Notes under the pieces: model-generated
The model's input: only the letters and a program-made list of their open reading frames with translations
The model's database searches: none
What the model was told of the DNA's origin: nothing
Part shown: piece after piece, positions 1 to 7,323 of the stretch
How the letters are laid out: each line of letters starts with the position of its first letter
Position numbering within the stretch: position 1 is the first letter of the stretch
Made by a program: the position numbers and the translations under genes
NCBI RefSeq assembly: GCF_000364165.2
Contig: NZ_CP097810.1
Coordinates: 1,426,001 to 1,490,000 of the forward strand
Origin: Clostridium sp. MD294
GTDB lineage: Bacteria; Bacillota; Clostridia; Lachnospirales; Anaerotignaceae
DNA: 64,000 bases
Reading direction: 5' to 3'

Positions 1-579
1 GCAGATTACCCACAAGTAATTGACCCAGTTGCACGTCATGCTGTATTCAAATCCAGAATGTTTATGGAAAAATCCAAACATACAGCATTAGTAAGAGAAT
101 TGATTGATGAAATCAAAGCATCTGAAGTAAAACCTTGGGACGGCAAAAAAGTTATTCTTACAGGTATTATGGCAGAACCAAATGAATTACTTGATATATT
201 CAAAGAATTTGGTGTTGCAGTAGTAGCTGATGACTTGGCACAAGAGTCCAGACAAATTCGTACAGATGTTATTGATGGAGAAGAAGGTCCTCTTTATAGA
301 TTGGCAAAACAATGGCAGCAATTTTATGGCTGTTCAGTAGCAACAGATACAAAGAAAATCCGTGGCAAAATGCTTATGGATATGGTTGCTCAAACAGGAG
401 CAGATGCAGTTATCGTTTGCATGATGAAATTCTGTGACCCAGAAGAATGGGATTACCCAGTATACTACAGACAATTTGAAGAAAAAGGCATTAAGAGCCT
501 CATGATTGAAGTTGACCAAGAAGCGACTGCATTTGAACAAGTTAGAACAAGAGTACAGAGCTTTGTAGAAAATATGTAA
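1..579 (+). CDS. 2-hydroxyacyl-CoA dehydratase subunit (C-terminal part)
   Basis: The reading frame is open from base 1, so the N-terminus lies outside the window; 192 codons remain. The protein resembles the C-terminal half of the HgdB/LcdB/FldC-type subunit of 2-hydroxyacyl-CoA dehydratases, iron-sulfur enzymes that remove water from (R)-2-hydroxyacyl-CoA after ATP-driven one-electron activation. Visible family traits are the late domain with VILTGIMAEP, a DDLAQESRQ stretch, and a Cys-containing VCMMKFCDPEEW segment that probably supplies a cluster ligand. The CoA-transferase gene follows after 70 bp, so the two probably act in one pathway: the transferase makes the CoA ester and the dehydratase uses it. 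The substrate (lactate, 2-hydroxyglutarate or another 2-hydroxy acid) cannot be read from this fragment. Family call firm, substrate open. Confidence 0.85.
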   Translation, partial: ADYPQVIDPVARHAVFKSRMFMEKSKHTALVRELIDEIKASEVKPWDGKKVILTGIMAEPNELLDIFKEFGVAVVADDLAQESRQIRTDVIDGEEGPLYRLAKQWQQFYGCSVATDTKKIRGKMLMDMVAQTGADAVIVCMMKFCDPEEWDYPVYYRQFEEKGIKSLMIEVDQEATAFEQVRTRVQSFVENM

Positions 580-590
580 TATTTTATATA

Positions 591-617
591 GGGGACAGCT
601 CTTGGAGTTGTCCCTTT
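591..617 (+). terminator. Intercistronic hairpin between dehydratase and CoA-transferase
   Basis: GGGACAGCTC pairs with GAGTTGTCCC (one G-U pair) around a short loop. The following tract (TTTACTATT) is a poor uridine run, so the element could be a weak terminator that lowers expression of the next gene, or an mRNA-processing or stability hairpin. The CoA-transferase RBS lies about 17 bp further on. Confidence 0.5.
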
Positions 618-649
618 ACTATTAAAAAATATAGGAGGCTTTTTGTATT

Positions 650-2212
650 ATGAGAAAAGTGAAAATTATCACAGCAGCAGAAGCAGCAAATTTAATTGAA
701 GATGGCGATACATTAACCACTAGTGGTTTTGTCGGCAGTTCTATACCAGAAGCATTAAATAAAGCAGTAGAAAAGAGATTTCTTGAAACAGGACACCCAA
801 GTAATATTACATATATTTATGCAGGTTCTCAAGGAAATAGAGATGGCTGTGGCGGTGAACGTTATGCTCATAAAGGTCTTTTAAAAAGATTTATCGCTGG
901 ACATTGGGCAACAGTTCCTGCACTTGGAAAAATGGCTTTAAATAATGAAATGGAAGCATATAATGTTTCTCAAGGTGCATTAGTGCAATTATTTAGAGAA
1001 ATTGCTGGACATAGACCTGGTATATTAACAAAAATTGGTATGGGAACATTTATCGACCCAAGAAATGGTGGCGGTAAAGTAAATGATATTACAAAAGAAG
1101 ATATTGTAAAATTAGTAAATTTTGAAGGAGAAGATTATCTTTTCTATCCATCATTCCCAATCAATGTAGCATTTATTAGAGGTACTTATGCTGATGAAAA
1201 TGGAAATATTACATTAGAAAAAGAAGTTGCTCCATTGGAAGCTACTTCTGTTGCACAAGCTACAAAAAATTCCGAAGGAAAAGGTATTGTAGTTGTTCAA
1301 GTAGAAAGAGTAGTAAAATCCGGAACATTAGACCCACGTAATGTAAGAATACCTGGAATTTATGTTGACTATGTAGTAGTAGCAGACCCAGCAGACCATG
1401 AACAATCTATTGGTTGTGAATATGACCCAACTCTTTCTGGCGAAAAGAAAGCACCAGATGTTGCACCTGCTCCATTGCCATTAAGTGCAAAGAAAATTAT
1501 AGGTAGACGTGGTGTATTAGAATTAGAAAAAGATGTTGTTGTAAACTTAGGTGTAGGTGCTCCTGAATATGTAGCATCTGTAGCAAGTGAAGAAGGTATA
1601 GGCGACTATATGACATTGACAGCAGAAAGTGGTGCTATTGGTGGTGTTCCTCAAGGTGGTCCACAATTTGGTTCTACAAGAAATGCAGACGCATTGATTG
1701 AACATGCTTATCAATTTGACTTCTATGATGGTGGTGGACTTGACTGTGCATATTTAGGATTGGCTGAATGTGATGAAAAAGGAAATATTAACGTTTCTAG
1801 ATTTGGCCCTAAAATTGCAGGTTGTGGTGGTTTCATCAATATTACTCAAAATTCACCAAAAGTATTCTTCTGTGGAACATTTACAGCAGGTGGATTAAAA
1901 GTAAAAGTAGTAGATGGCAAAGTTGTTATTGAACAAGAAGGAAAACAGAAAAAATTCATTAAACAAGTTGGTCAAGTAACATTTAATGGCGATATTGCAT
2001 TACAAAATAAACAACAAGTAATGTATATTACAGAAAGATGTGTATTTGAATTGAAAGCTGATGGATTGCATTTAACAGAAATTGCACCTGGTATTGACCT
2101 TCAAAAAGATATACTCGACCAAATGGAATTTAAACCAGTTATAGAGGGCGAACCAAAATTAATGGACGCACGTTTGTTTGCAGATGCTCTCATGGGATTA
2201 AAACAAGACTAA
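650..2212 (+). CDS. pct: Propionate/lactate-type CoA-transferase
   Basis: 520 residues, the length of single-chain family I CoA-transferases of the propionate CoA-transferase type, in which alpha and beta halves are fused. These enzymes move CoA from acetyl- or propionyl-CoA to acids such as lactate through a glutamyl-CoA thioester. The active-site glutamate is probably Glu326 in the TAESGAIGG motif; the glycine-rich GVGAPEYVA loop precedes it and GPQFG follows. The start ATG has a good ATAGGAGG site. It sits 70 bp behind a 2-hydroxyacyl-CoA dehydratase subunit, which fits activation of a 2-hydroxy acid (acrylate-type pathway), and a strong terminator follows, so this is the last gene of its operon. 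The family is clear; propionate and lactate as substrates are inferred from overall similarity and context. Confidence 0.85.
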   Translation: MRKVKIITAAEAANLIEDGDTLTTSGFVGSSIPEALNKAVEKRFLETGHPSNITYIYAGSQGNRDGCGGERYAHKGLLKRFIAGHWATVPALGKMALNNEMEAYNVSQGALVQLFREIAGHRPGILTKIGMGTFIDPRNGGGKVNDITKEDIVKLVNFEGEDYLFYPSFPINVAFIRGTYADENGNITLEKEVAPLEATSVAQATKNSEGKGIVVVQVERVVKSGTLDPRNVRIPGIYVDYVVVADPADHEQSIGCEYDPTLSGEKKAPDVAPAPLPLSAKKIIGRRGVLELEKDVVVNLGVGAPEYVASVASEEGIGDYMTLTAESGAIGGVPQGGPQFGSTRNADALIEHAYQFDFYDGGGLDCAYLGLAECDEKGNINVSRFGPKIAGCGGFINITQNSPKVFFCGTFTAGGLKVKVVDGKVVIEQEGKQKKFIKQVGQVTFNGDIALQNKQQVMYITERCVFELKADGLHLTEIAPGIDLQKDILDQMEFKPVIEGEPKLMDARLFADALMGLKQD

Positions 2213-2220
2213 TATATAAT

Positions 2221-2250
2221 AAAGAGGCTGGCTTTTGTTGGCCTCTTTTT
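2221..2250 (+). terminator. Rho-independent terminator after the CoA-transferase
   Basis: AAAGAGGC and GCCTCTTT flank a short loop and the downstream arm runs into T residues. It ends the dehydratase/CoA-transferase transcript. Confidence 0.85.
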
Positions 2251-2287
2251 TATTATAAATTAGTGTTTGAAAGAGAGTGACAAAAAT

Positions 2288-2452
2288 ATGAAAAAATTAG
2301 TATGGTTATTGAGCGTAGTATTTGTGATATTAACATTTTTAGGTGCTGGGTATGTGCTTTATTATAATGGTGCTGTAAATGCGGGATATGCTGTAATACC
2401 GATGTTGTTTGCATTGATAAGTATTACATATTATAAAAAAATTAAAAAGTAG
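2288..2452 (+). CDS. Small two-helix membrane protein
   Basis: A 54-residue protein starting MKKLVWLL. An in-frame TTG lies 21 bp upstream, but the purine-rich AAAGAGAG sits at proper spacing before the ATG at 2288, so that start is preferred. Two hydrophobic segments (about residues 4-26 and 33-48) are joined by a short polar turn, and the C-terminus is lysine-rich (KKIKK), which suggests two membrane helices with a positive inside tail. It lies just after a terminator and its stop codon abuts the end of the convergent LysR gene. No family recognised; it may be a real small membrane protein or a weakly expressed ORF. Confidence 0.5.
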   Translation: MKKLVWLLSVVFVILTFLGAGYVLYYNGAVNAGYAVIPMLFALISITYYKKIKK

Positions 2453-3340
2453 TTATAATTCTGCTTTTTTTAGAGTGTCTATAAATAGTTTCATTGCAGG
2501 ACTTAGCCATTTATTTTTATGATAAGCACATATAGCAGTAATATTTGAATGTGTAATATCTGTGGGAATTTCTACTAATTCTCCATTTTTTAATTCGGAT
2601 TGTACAGTAAATTTTGGAAGATAAGATAATCCTGTATTACTTTTTACTAAATTTTTAATAGTAGGTATACTCCATAATTCTATAGTATGACTTAATGTAA
2701 TTGATTTTTGTTGTAAATATCTCTCAAATATTTGTCTAAATATACAATTTTTTTCATTTATAATAAATGCTACAGGTATATTTTGATTTGGAGTAATAAA
2801 GTCATAATATTTTTTTTTCATATCTGGAGAAGCAACTAAAGTAACATCATAATGACCAATCATATGAGATATAATATTAGAATTTAATCCACCTATGTCT
2901 TCATAAAGAACACCTAAATCAAGTGTACCATTTAAAATACTGTTTCGTATGTCATAACAATTCATGGAACGAAGAAATAATTTTGTTTTTGGAGCAATAG
3001 CACGAAACTGCTTTATGACATTGGGAAGTTTGTAACATAGTAATGTTTCACCTATACCAATATGTAAATCTCCTTGGTATTCTGCTAAATCCTTTTCGAA
3101 ATAATATAATTTATCCATTTCATTTAAAACATTTTTGACATAAGGAATAAACTGTTTTCCAGCTTTTGTTAATAACATATTTCTACCTATTTTTTCAAAA
3201 AGAGTAATAGAAAATTCTTGTTCTAGCTGATTGATTTGAAATGTAATAGTAGATTGTGTGTAGTTTAATTTTTGTGCAGCTTTTGAAAAACTACCTTGTT
3301 CTATAATTGTGAGAAATGTTTTTAAATATTTTATTTCCAT
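2453..3340 (-). CDS. LysR-family transcriptional regulator
   Basis: 295 residues, normal for LysR regulators. The N-terminal winged helix-turn-helix is clear (residues 1-60; FLTIIEQGSFSKAAQKLNYT, then STITFQINQLEQE), and the rest (about 90-290) has the character of a two-lobed substrate-binding domain. The ATG has an AAGGAGAG site. The gene is transcribed away from the acetyltransferase gene at 3472 with 131 bp between them, the usual arrangement for a LysR protein controlling its divergent neighbour and itself. The inducer cannot be predicted. A role in controlling the CoA-transferase operon is possible but unsupported, because that operon converges on this gene and ends in its own terminator. 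Confidence 0.9.
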   Translation of the reverse strand: MEIKYLKTFLTIIEQGSFSKAAQKLNYTQSTITFQINQLEQEFSITLFEKIGRNMLLTKAGKQFIPYVKNVLNEMDKLYYFEKDLAEYQGDLHIGIGETLLCYKLPNVIKQFRAIAPKTKLFLRSMNCYDIRNSILNGTLDLGVLYEDIGGLNSNIISHMIGHYDVTLVASPDMKKKYYDFITPNQNIPVAFIINEKNCIFRQIFERYLQQKSITLSHTIELWSIPTIKNLVKSNTGLSYLPKFTVQSELKNGELVEIPTDITHSNITAICAYHKNKWLSPAMKLFIDTLKKAEL

Positions 3341-3471
3341 AAATAACTCTCCTTACTTTAAAAATATTGAAGTATTACTTTTAATATTTTCATTTTACAA
3401 AAGTATTTTATAGTGTTATTCTATCAGATAGAAAGAGATAACACAATAATATAAAAAAAGGAGAATAAGTT
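3341..3471. promoter_or_regulatory. Divergent LysR/acetyltransferase control region
   Basis: 131 bp of AT-rich DNA between two divergent starts. LysR operators are usually dyads with T-N11-A symmetry in such a gap; several AT-rich half-dyads exist but none is distinctive enough to name as the operator. The acetyltransferase RBS (AAAGGAG) lies at its right end and the LysR RBS at its left end. Confidence 0.4.
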
Positions 3472-3978
3472 ATGGAATATTTTTTAAAACAAGCTAATAT
3501 AGAAGATATTGAAATAGCAATGAATATGATTGATGATGGAAAGAAATATTTAAGACAACAAGGCATTGACCAGTGGCAAACAGGCTATCCTGATATAGAA
3601 ATTGTAAAAGAAGATATTATGTGTAATAGAGGATATTTTGTAACAGATGGTGTAAATGAGTTAGCTTATATGTGTGTTGATTTTGAAGGAGAACCTGCTT
3701 ATAAAAATATAAAAGGACAATGGAAAAGTAATGAAGATTATGCAGTAATTCATCGTTTAGTTGCTTCAAAACAAAAAGTAGGAAAGGGATTATCAGATAT
3801 TATTATTCAATTGGTAGAAAAACTGTGTAAACAAAAAGGTATCAATAGTATTAAAGTAGATACAGATAATAAAAATAAAATTATGCAGCACGTACTTCAA
3901 AAAAATGGTTTTGTATATTGTGGTACTGTTTGGTTTGTGGATAGTGATAAAATTGCCTTTGAAAAAATATTAACATAA
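3472..3978 (+). CDS. GNAT-family N-acetyltransferase
   Basis: 168 residues with the plan of a GCN5-related acetyltransferase: an N-terminal strand-helix opening (FLKQANIEDIEIAMNMI), a central beta strand pair, the acetyl-CoA loop at about 105-112 (KQKVGKGLSD, a variant of the Q/RxxGxG/A motif) followed by a helix, then the IKVDTDNKNKIMQHVLQKNGF segment typical of the C-terminal half. The substrate is unknown. An AAAGGAG site precedes the start. It is divergent from the LysR gene and stands alone before the alanine racemase, which has its own promoter. Confidence 0.85.
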   Translation: MEYFLKQANIEDIEIAMNMIDDGKKYLRQQGIDQWQTGYPDIEIVKEDIMCNRGYFVTDGVNELAYMCVDFEGEPAYKNIKGQWKSNEDYAVIHRLVASKQKVGKGLSDIIIQLVEKLCKQKGINSIKVDTDNKNKIMQHVLQKNGFVYCGTVWFVDSDKIAFEKILT

Positions 3979-4022
3979 TATAAATTTATTTTATAATGTA
4001 CAATATTTATTTTAATGAAATA

Positions 4023-4051
4023 TTGCAATGTGTTTTTAGTCGTGGTATACT
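4023..4051 (+). promoter_or_regulatory. Sigma-A-type promoter of alr
   Basis: TTGCAA and TATACT are separated by exactly 17 bp, about 60 bp before the alanine racemase start. Both hexamers are close to consensus. Confidence 0.65.
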
Positions 4052-4111
4052 AAAAAAAGTGGAAAAAATATAAAATATTGTGCAATATAGATAAGAAAGG
4101 AAGCGGCAAAT

Positions 4112-5305
4112 ATGGAATTTGTAAAAAGAACGTGGGCAGAAATTGATTTAAACGCATTAAAGTATAACATTGATAACATAAAAGCTTCTTTAAAAGGAAA
4201 ACATTTGTTAATGGGTATTGTAAAGGCAGATGCCTATGGACATGGCGATGGTATCATTGCCAAAAAATTAGCAGAAAATGGATTTGATTGGTTTGGTGTA
4301 TCTAATGTAGAAGAAGGCATCAGTCTGCGAAAACAAAATATTACACAACCTATATTGATATTAGGTTATACTCCTGTAGAATGTGCAAAAATGCTTTCTG
4401 ATGAAAAAATAACACAAGCAATTATATCATTGGATTATGCAAAAGCACTCAATGCAGAAGCAGAAAAAGCAGGTGTTGTAGTAGAAGGCCATATCAAATT
4501 GGATACAGGTATGACGAGAGTGGGCTTCCAGTGCGATGATGATAATTTCCAAAAATCATTAGATAATATTATAGAAGTGTTTTCACTCAAAAACATTCAT
4601 ATTGCAGGAACATTTACACATCATGCAGTAGCAGATACTTATAGCGGAGATTGCCCACAATTTACAGAAATGCAGTTTGACCGTTTCCAAAAAATGATAA
4701 AAGCTTGCCAGCAAAAGGGTTTGAATATGGGCATTTGCCATTGTGCAAATAGTGCTACAACAATTAGTTATCCAGAAAAACAGCTTGATATGGTACGTTC
4801 TGGTATTATTACATATGGTATGCTTCCATCTGATGAATGTGAAGGTAGAATTGATTTAAAACCACTTATGACATTAAAAACATCTATTGCATTGGTAAAA
4901 AAAGTAGAAGCTGGTGCACAAATTAGCTATGGAAGAACATACACAGCAGACAAAGAAAGAATAATAGCTACAGTACCTATAGGATATGCAGATGGATATA
5001 ACAGAAATCTTTCTAATAAGGCGTATATGCTTGTAAATGGAAAAAAAGCTCCTGTTGTAGGACGTGTTTGTATGGACCAAACAATGATAGATGTTACAGA
5101 TATTCCAGATGTAAAAATGGGTGATGAGGTAGTGGTATTTGGTAAACAAGGAAATGCTGTATTACCTATAGAAGAATTGGCAAATATGTTAAATACAATT
5201 AACTATGAAATACCTTGTGTAATTACTAAAAGAGTGCCAAGAGTATATTATGAAAATGGTAAATTAATTGGTGTAGTAAATCATGTAATGCACAGATATG
5301 AATAA
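4112..5305 (+). CDS. alr: Alanine racemase
   Basis: 397 residues, a little longer than the usual 370-390. A fold-type III PLP enzyme that interconverts L- and D-alanine for peptidoglycan. The PLP lysine is Lys38 in VKADAYGHG at the end of the first barrel strand; the second catalytic base is Tyr273 in ISYGRTY, beside the VPIGYADGY motif. The N-terminus (RTWAEIDLNALKYNI) is typical, so the start, with an AAAGGAAG site, is sound. It is a single-gene unit with a sigma-A-like promoter and a strong terminator. Some clostridia carry a second, spore-specific alanine racemase, and the sequence alone does not say which type this is. Confidence 0.95.
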   Translation: MEFVKRTWAEIDLNALKYNIDNIKASLKGKHLLMGIVKADAYGHGDGIIAKKLAENGFDWFGVSNVEEGISLRKQNITQPILILGYTPVECAKMLSDEKITQAIISLDYAKALNAEAEKAGVVVEGHIKLDTGMTRVGFQCDDDNFQKSLDNIIEVFSLKNIHIAGTFTHHAVADTYSGDCPQFTEMQFDRFQKMIKACQQKGLNMGICHCANSATTISYPEKQLDMVRSGIITYGMLPSDECEGRIDLKPLMTLKTSIALVKKVEAGAQISYGRTYTADKERIIATVPIGYADGYNRNLSNKAYMLVNGKKAPVVGRVCMDQTMIDVTDIPDVKMGDEVVVFGKQGNAVLPIEELANMLNTINYEIPCVITKRVPRVYYENGKLIGVVNHVMHRYE

Positions 5306-5318
5306 TATATTGTAATAT

Positions 5319-5356
5319 AAAAATCCGCTTATAATAATAAAATAAGCGGATTTTTT
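5319..5356 (+). terminator. Rho-independent terminator after alr
   Basis: AAAATCCGCTTAT pairs with ATAAGCGGATTTT around a short A-rich loop, followed by T residues. The A-rich left arm makes it usable from the minus strand too, where it lies after the hypothetical gene that ends at 5409. Confidence 0.9.
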
Positions 5357-5408
5357 ATTTCTTTTTATAAAAATGCTTTCATTGTATAAAAATTAAAATA
5401 TATGTAAT

Positions 5409-6017
5409 TTATTTGTTGTCAGTATAATATTTATCCCATTTAAAATTTTTAATTGCAATTTTTGTATTAGCAGTTTTGTCCCATTGAATACAAAATCCAA
5501 TAGTACTTAATTCATCAACAATTATTTGCCCAATTTGTTCTGCAGTTGGATTTTCAAAGTAATTGCCAAAAGAAATATAAAGTGAAGTAGTATCTTCATG
5601 TAATATATGTTCTAAATCTTGTTGTGTATAAAAACAGCAACCAACAATATTTTCTCCTTTTTCCTCTAACCAATTCGCTACTTCGTTACAGTCTGTAAAT
5701 CCATCTGATTGTGTATATCCAGCATAATGTAATGCAACAATTCCGTGTTTCATGAGGGAATGAAAAGTGAAATCTAATTTTAGAAAATTTTCTTGATTAC
5801 CTGTATTTTGAAATTCTTTGCAAAATGCTTCTATGATTTCAATTAAATCATCTTTTGTTATATTATCACATTCATTGCGATAAAAATCTTTAATGTAGTA
5901 TTCACATTCTTTTAAAATGTTATCATTTGACAAAAAACCAGCTTTAATATAGTTGACTATCATTTCTTCTAATTCATCTGCACAACATTTATTTTTTATT
6001 TTACTTTTCCATTCCAT
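5409..6017 (-). CDS. Uncharacterised cytoplasmic protein (DUF6891-like?)
   Basis: 202 residues from the preferred ATG at 6017, which has AAGGAGT about 10 bp upstream; a longer frame begins at 6044 but that start would contain the RBS. There is no signal peptide or membrane helix. The N-terminal half is helical; the middle carries a HYAGYTQSDGFTD segment and a C-terminal alpha/beta part (CCFYTQQDLEHIL, LYISFGNY). From memory this pattern fits proteins annotated DUF6891, whose function is unknown; this was not tested. It follows the thioredoxin-fold lipoprotein gene on the same strand by about 40 bp, so the two may be cotranscribed, with no obvious functional link. Confidence 0.7.
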   Translation of the reverse strand: MEWKSKIKNKCCADELEEMIVNYIKAGFLSNDNILKECEYYIKDFYRNECDNITKDDLIEIIEAFCKEFQNTGNQENFLKLDFTFHSLMKHGIVALHYAGYTQSDGFTDCNEVANWLEEKGENIVGCCFYTQQDLEHILHEDTTSLYISFGNYFENPTAEQIGQIIVDELSTIGFCIQWDKTANTKIAIKNFKWDKYYTDNK

Positions 6018-6056
6018 AAAAGTTTTTACTCCTTCCATAAACATAGTATATTGTGA

Positions 6057-7100
6057 TTACTTCTGTTCTGCTAAAGCATTTTCTATGATATTGATATATT
6101 TTTCAAGTGACTGTATGCCTTGTATTTGCTCTCCTATCACTTGTGCTTGATTATTTACTAAAATAGTAGTAGGAAGTCCTTCTAAATTTTGTACAATCCA
6201 GTTTGCTAATGTATCGTCTGTCATAATGCTTATAAAATCTGCATTTGCTTCTTGTTTTGCTTGTTTTGCAATTTGTTCTGCTTCTGGCTGAGGTGTATCA
6301 ATGACTACTTGTATAAACTGCACATTGTTATATTTTTTTTCTAATTCTGTTTTTAATTGCTGTAGTGTAGCTGTTTCGTTAATATTAGGATAACAATAAG
6401 AAGCCCAAAAATTGACAACTGTAATATCAGCATTAGCAAATATAGAACTATCTATTGCTTCTCCTTCTAATGTAGTAGAAACAAATGAAATTGTTCTTCT
6501 GATTTGGTTTATTGTTTCTGCAACTATGGTTTCGTCAAAAGGATAAACTGTAATTGTTTGTTTTAATGTTTGCATACTTTCAGAAAGTGTTTGATATGCT
6601 TTTAAGTCTTGTCCCTGTAATGAAGAAATATCTCCTGTATATTCTGAAAGCATATAATATACATAATCTTTTTGAGAGGCGACTTTTTGCTGTTTTTGAT
6701 ACAATGCAAATTCTTTTTGAACAGCTTCACTTTCTAATTTATTTTGTTTAAAAACAAGTATTTCTCCAAAAGGGTGTAAAAGCTGTTGTACTGATGTTTC
6801 ATTAGAAAGTGTAGAAAGAGCTTCCATTTCTTTGTCTGTTACATAGTTGTATTGTATTTGTGTATAAATATCTCCTTCTGTTGTGGTGTTTGTAATAGGG
6901 AGCATATTTGTTTGTTCGTAAGCAATCCATTGCTGAGGTGCTTCATATTGTAAACCACATTTGTCTAACTGTACAGTGCGGTCAGATATTTCATTTTGTG
7001 AGATAGATTGCTGCTGTGTTTTTTCTGTATTGCAGGCGGAAAGAGTAATTGACATTACTAGTAATACAGCAATAGATAAAGGGAATAATAATTTTTTCAT
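6057..7100 (-). CDS. Thioredoxin-fold (TlpA-like) lipoprotein
   Basis: 347 residues. The N-terminus is a lipoprotein signal: MKK, a hydrophobic stretch and a lipobox LSAC with Cys23, so it should be anchored outside the membrane. Residues about 40-215 form an unrecognised domain. Residues about 225-340 look like a TlpA/ResA-type thioredoxin domain: VVNFWASYC, a VVIDTPQP strand, and a cis-proline motif GLPTT near Pro310. The active site reads CYPN (Cys236 to Asn239) in place of CxxC, so the resolving cysteine is missing and normal disulfide exchange is unlikely. A monothiol role, a binding role or a degenerate domain are possible. The Q/E-rich region after the lipobox is probably a linker. Confidence 0.8.
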   Translation of the reverse strand: MKKLLFPLSIAVLLVMSITLSACNTEKTQQQSISQNEISDRTVQLDKCGLQYEAPQQWIAYEQTNMLPITNTTTEGDIYTQIQYNYVTDKEMEALSTLSNETSVQQLLHPFGEILVFKQNKLESEAVQKEFALYQKQQKVASQKDYVYYMLSEYTGDISSLQGQDLKAYQTLSESMQTLKQTITVYPFDETIVAETINQIRRTISFVSTTLEGEAIDSSIFANADITVVNFWASYCYPNINETATLQQLKTELEKKYNNVQFIQVVIDTPQPEAEQIAKQAKQEANADFISIMTDDTLANWIVQNLEGLPTTILVNNQAQVIGEQIQGIQSLEKYINIIENALAEQK

Positions 7101-7323
7101 AAAATACCTCCTGTTCTAATTGATAATATTGCAAATATTATTATAGCGAAAAAGAAAATATACTACAATATATTTTTAATAGATAACAATAGTATTTTGA
7201 ATATTTTTTACTTTATCTAATTTTAATGTTTTTCTAATGGGGTGTAAATTTCCTTTTAATTGGTATTTTTTATACTATATTTTAAAGTAGAGAGAAAACG
7301 GCAATATAATGGAGGGAGAATAT

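Noticed and set aside
7201..7300. Direct repeats TCTAAT at 7216 and 7233 as a response-regulator site
   Set aside because: Spacing of 17 bp does not fit the usual 10-11 bp phasing, and such hexamers are common in AT-rich DNA.
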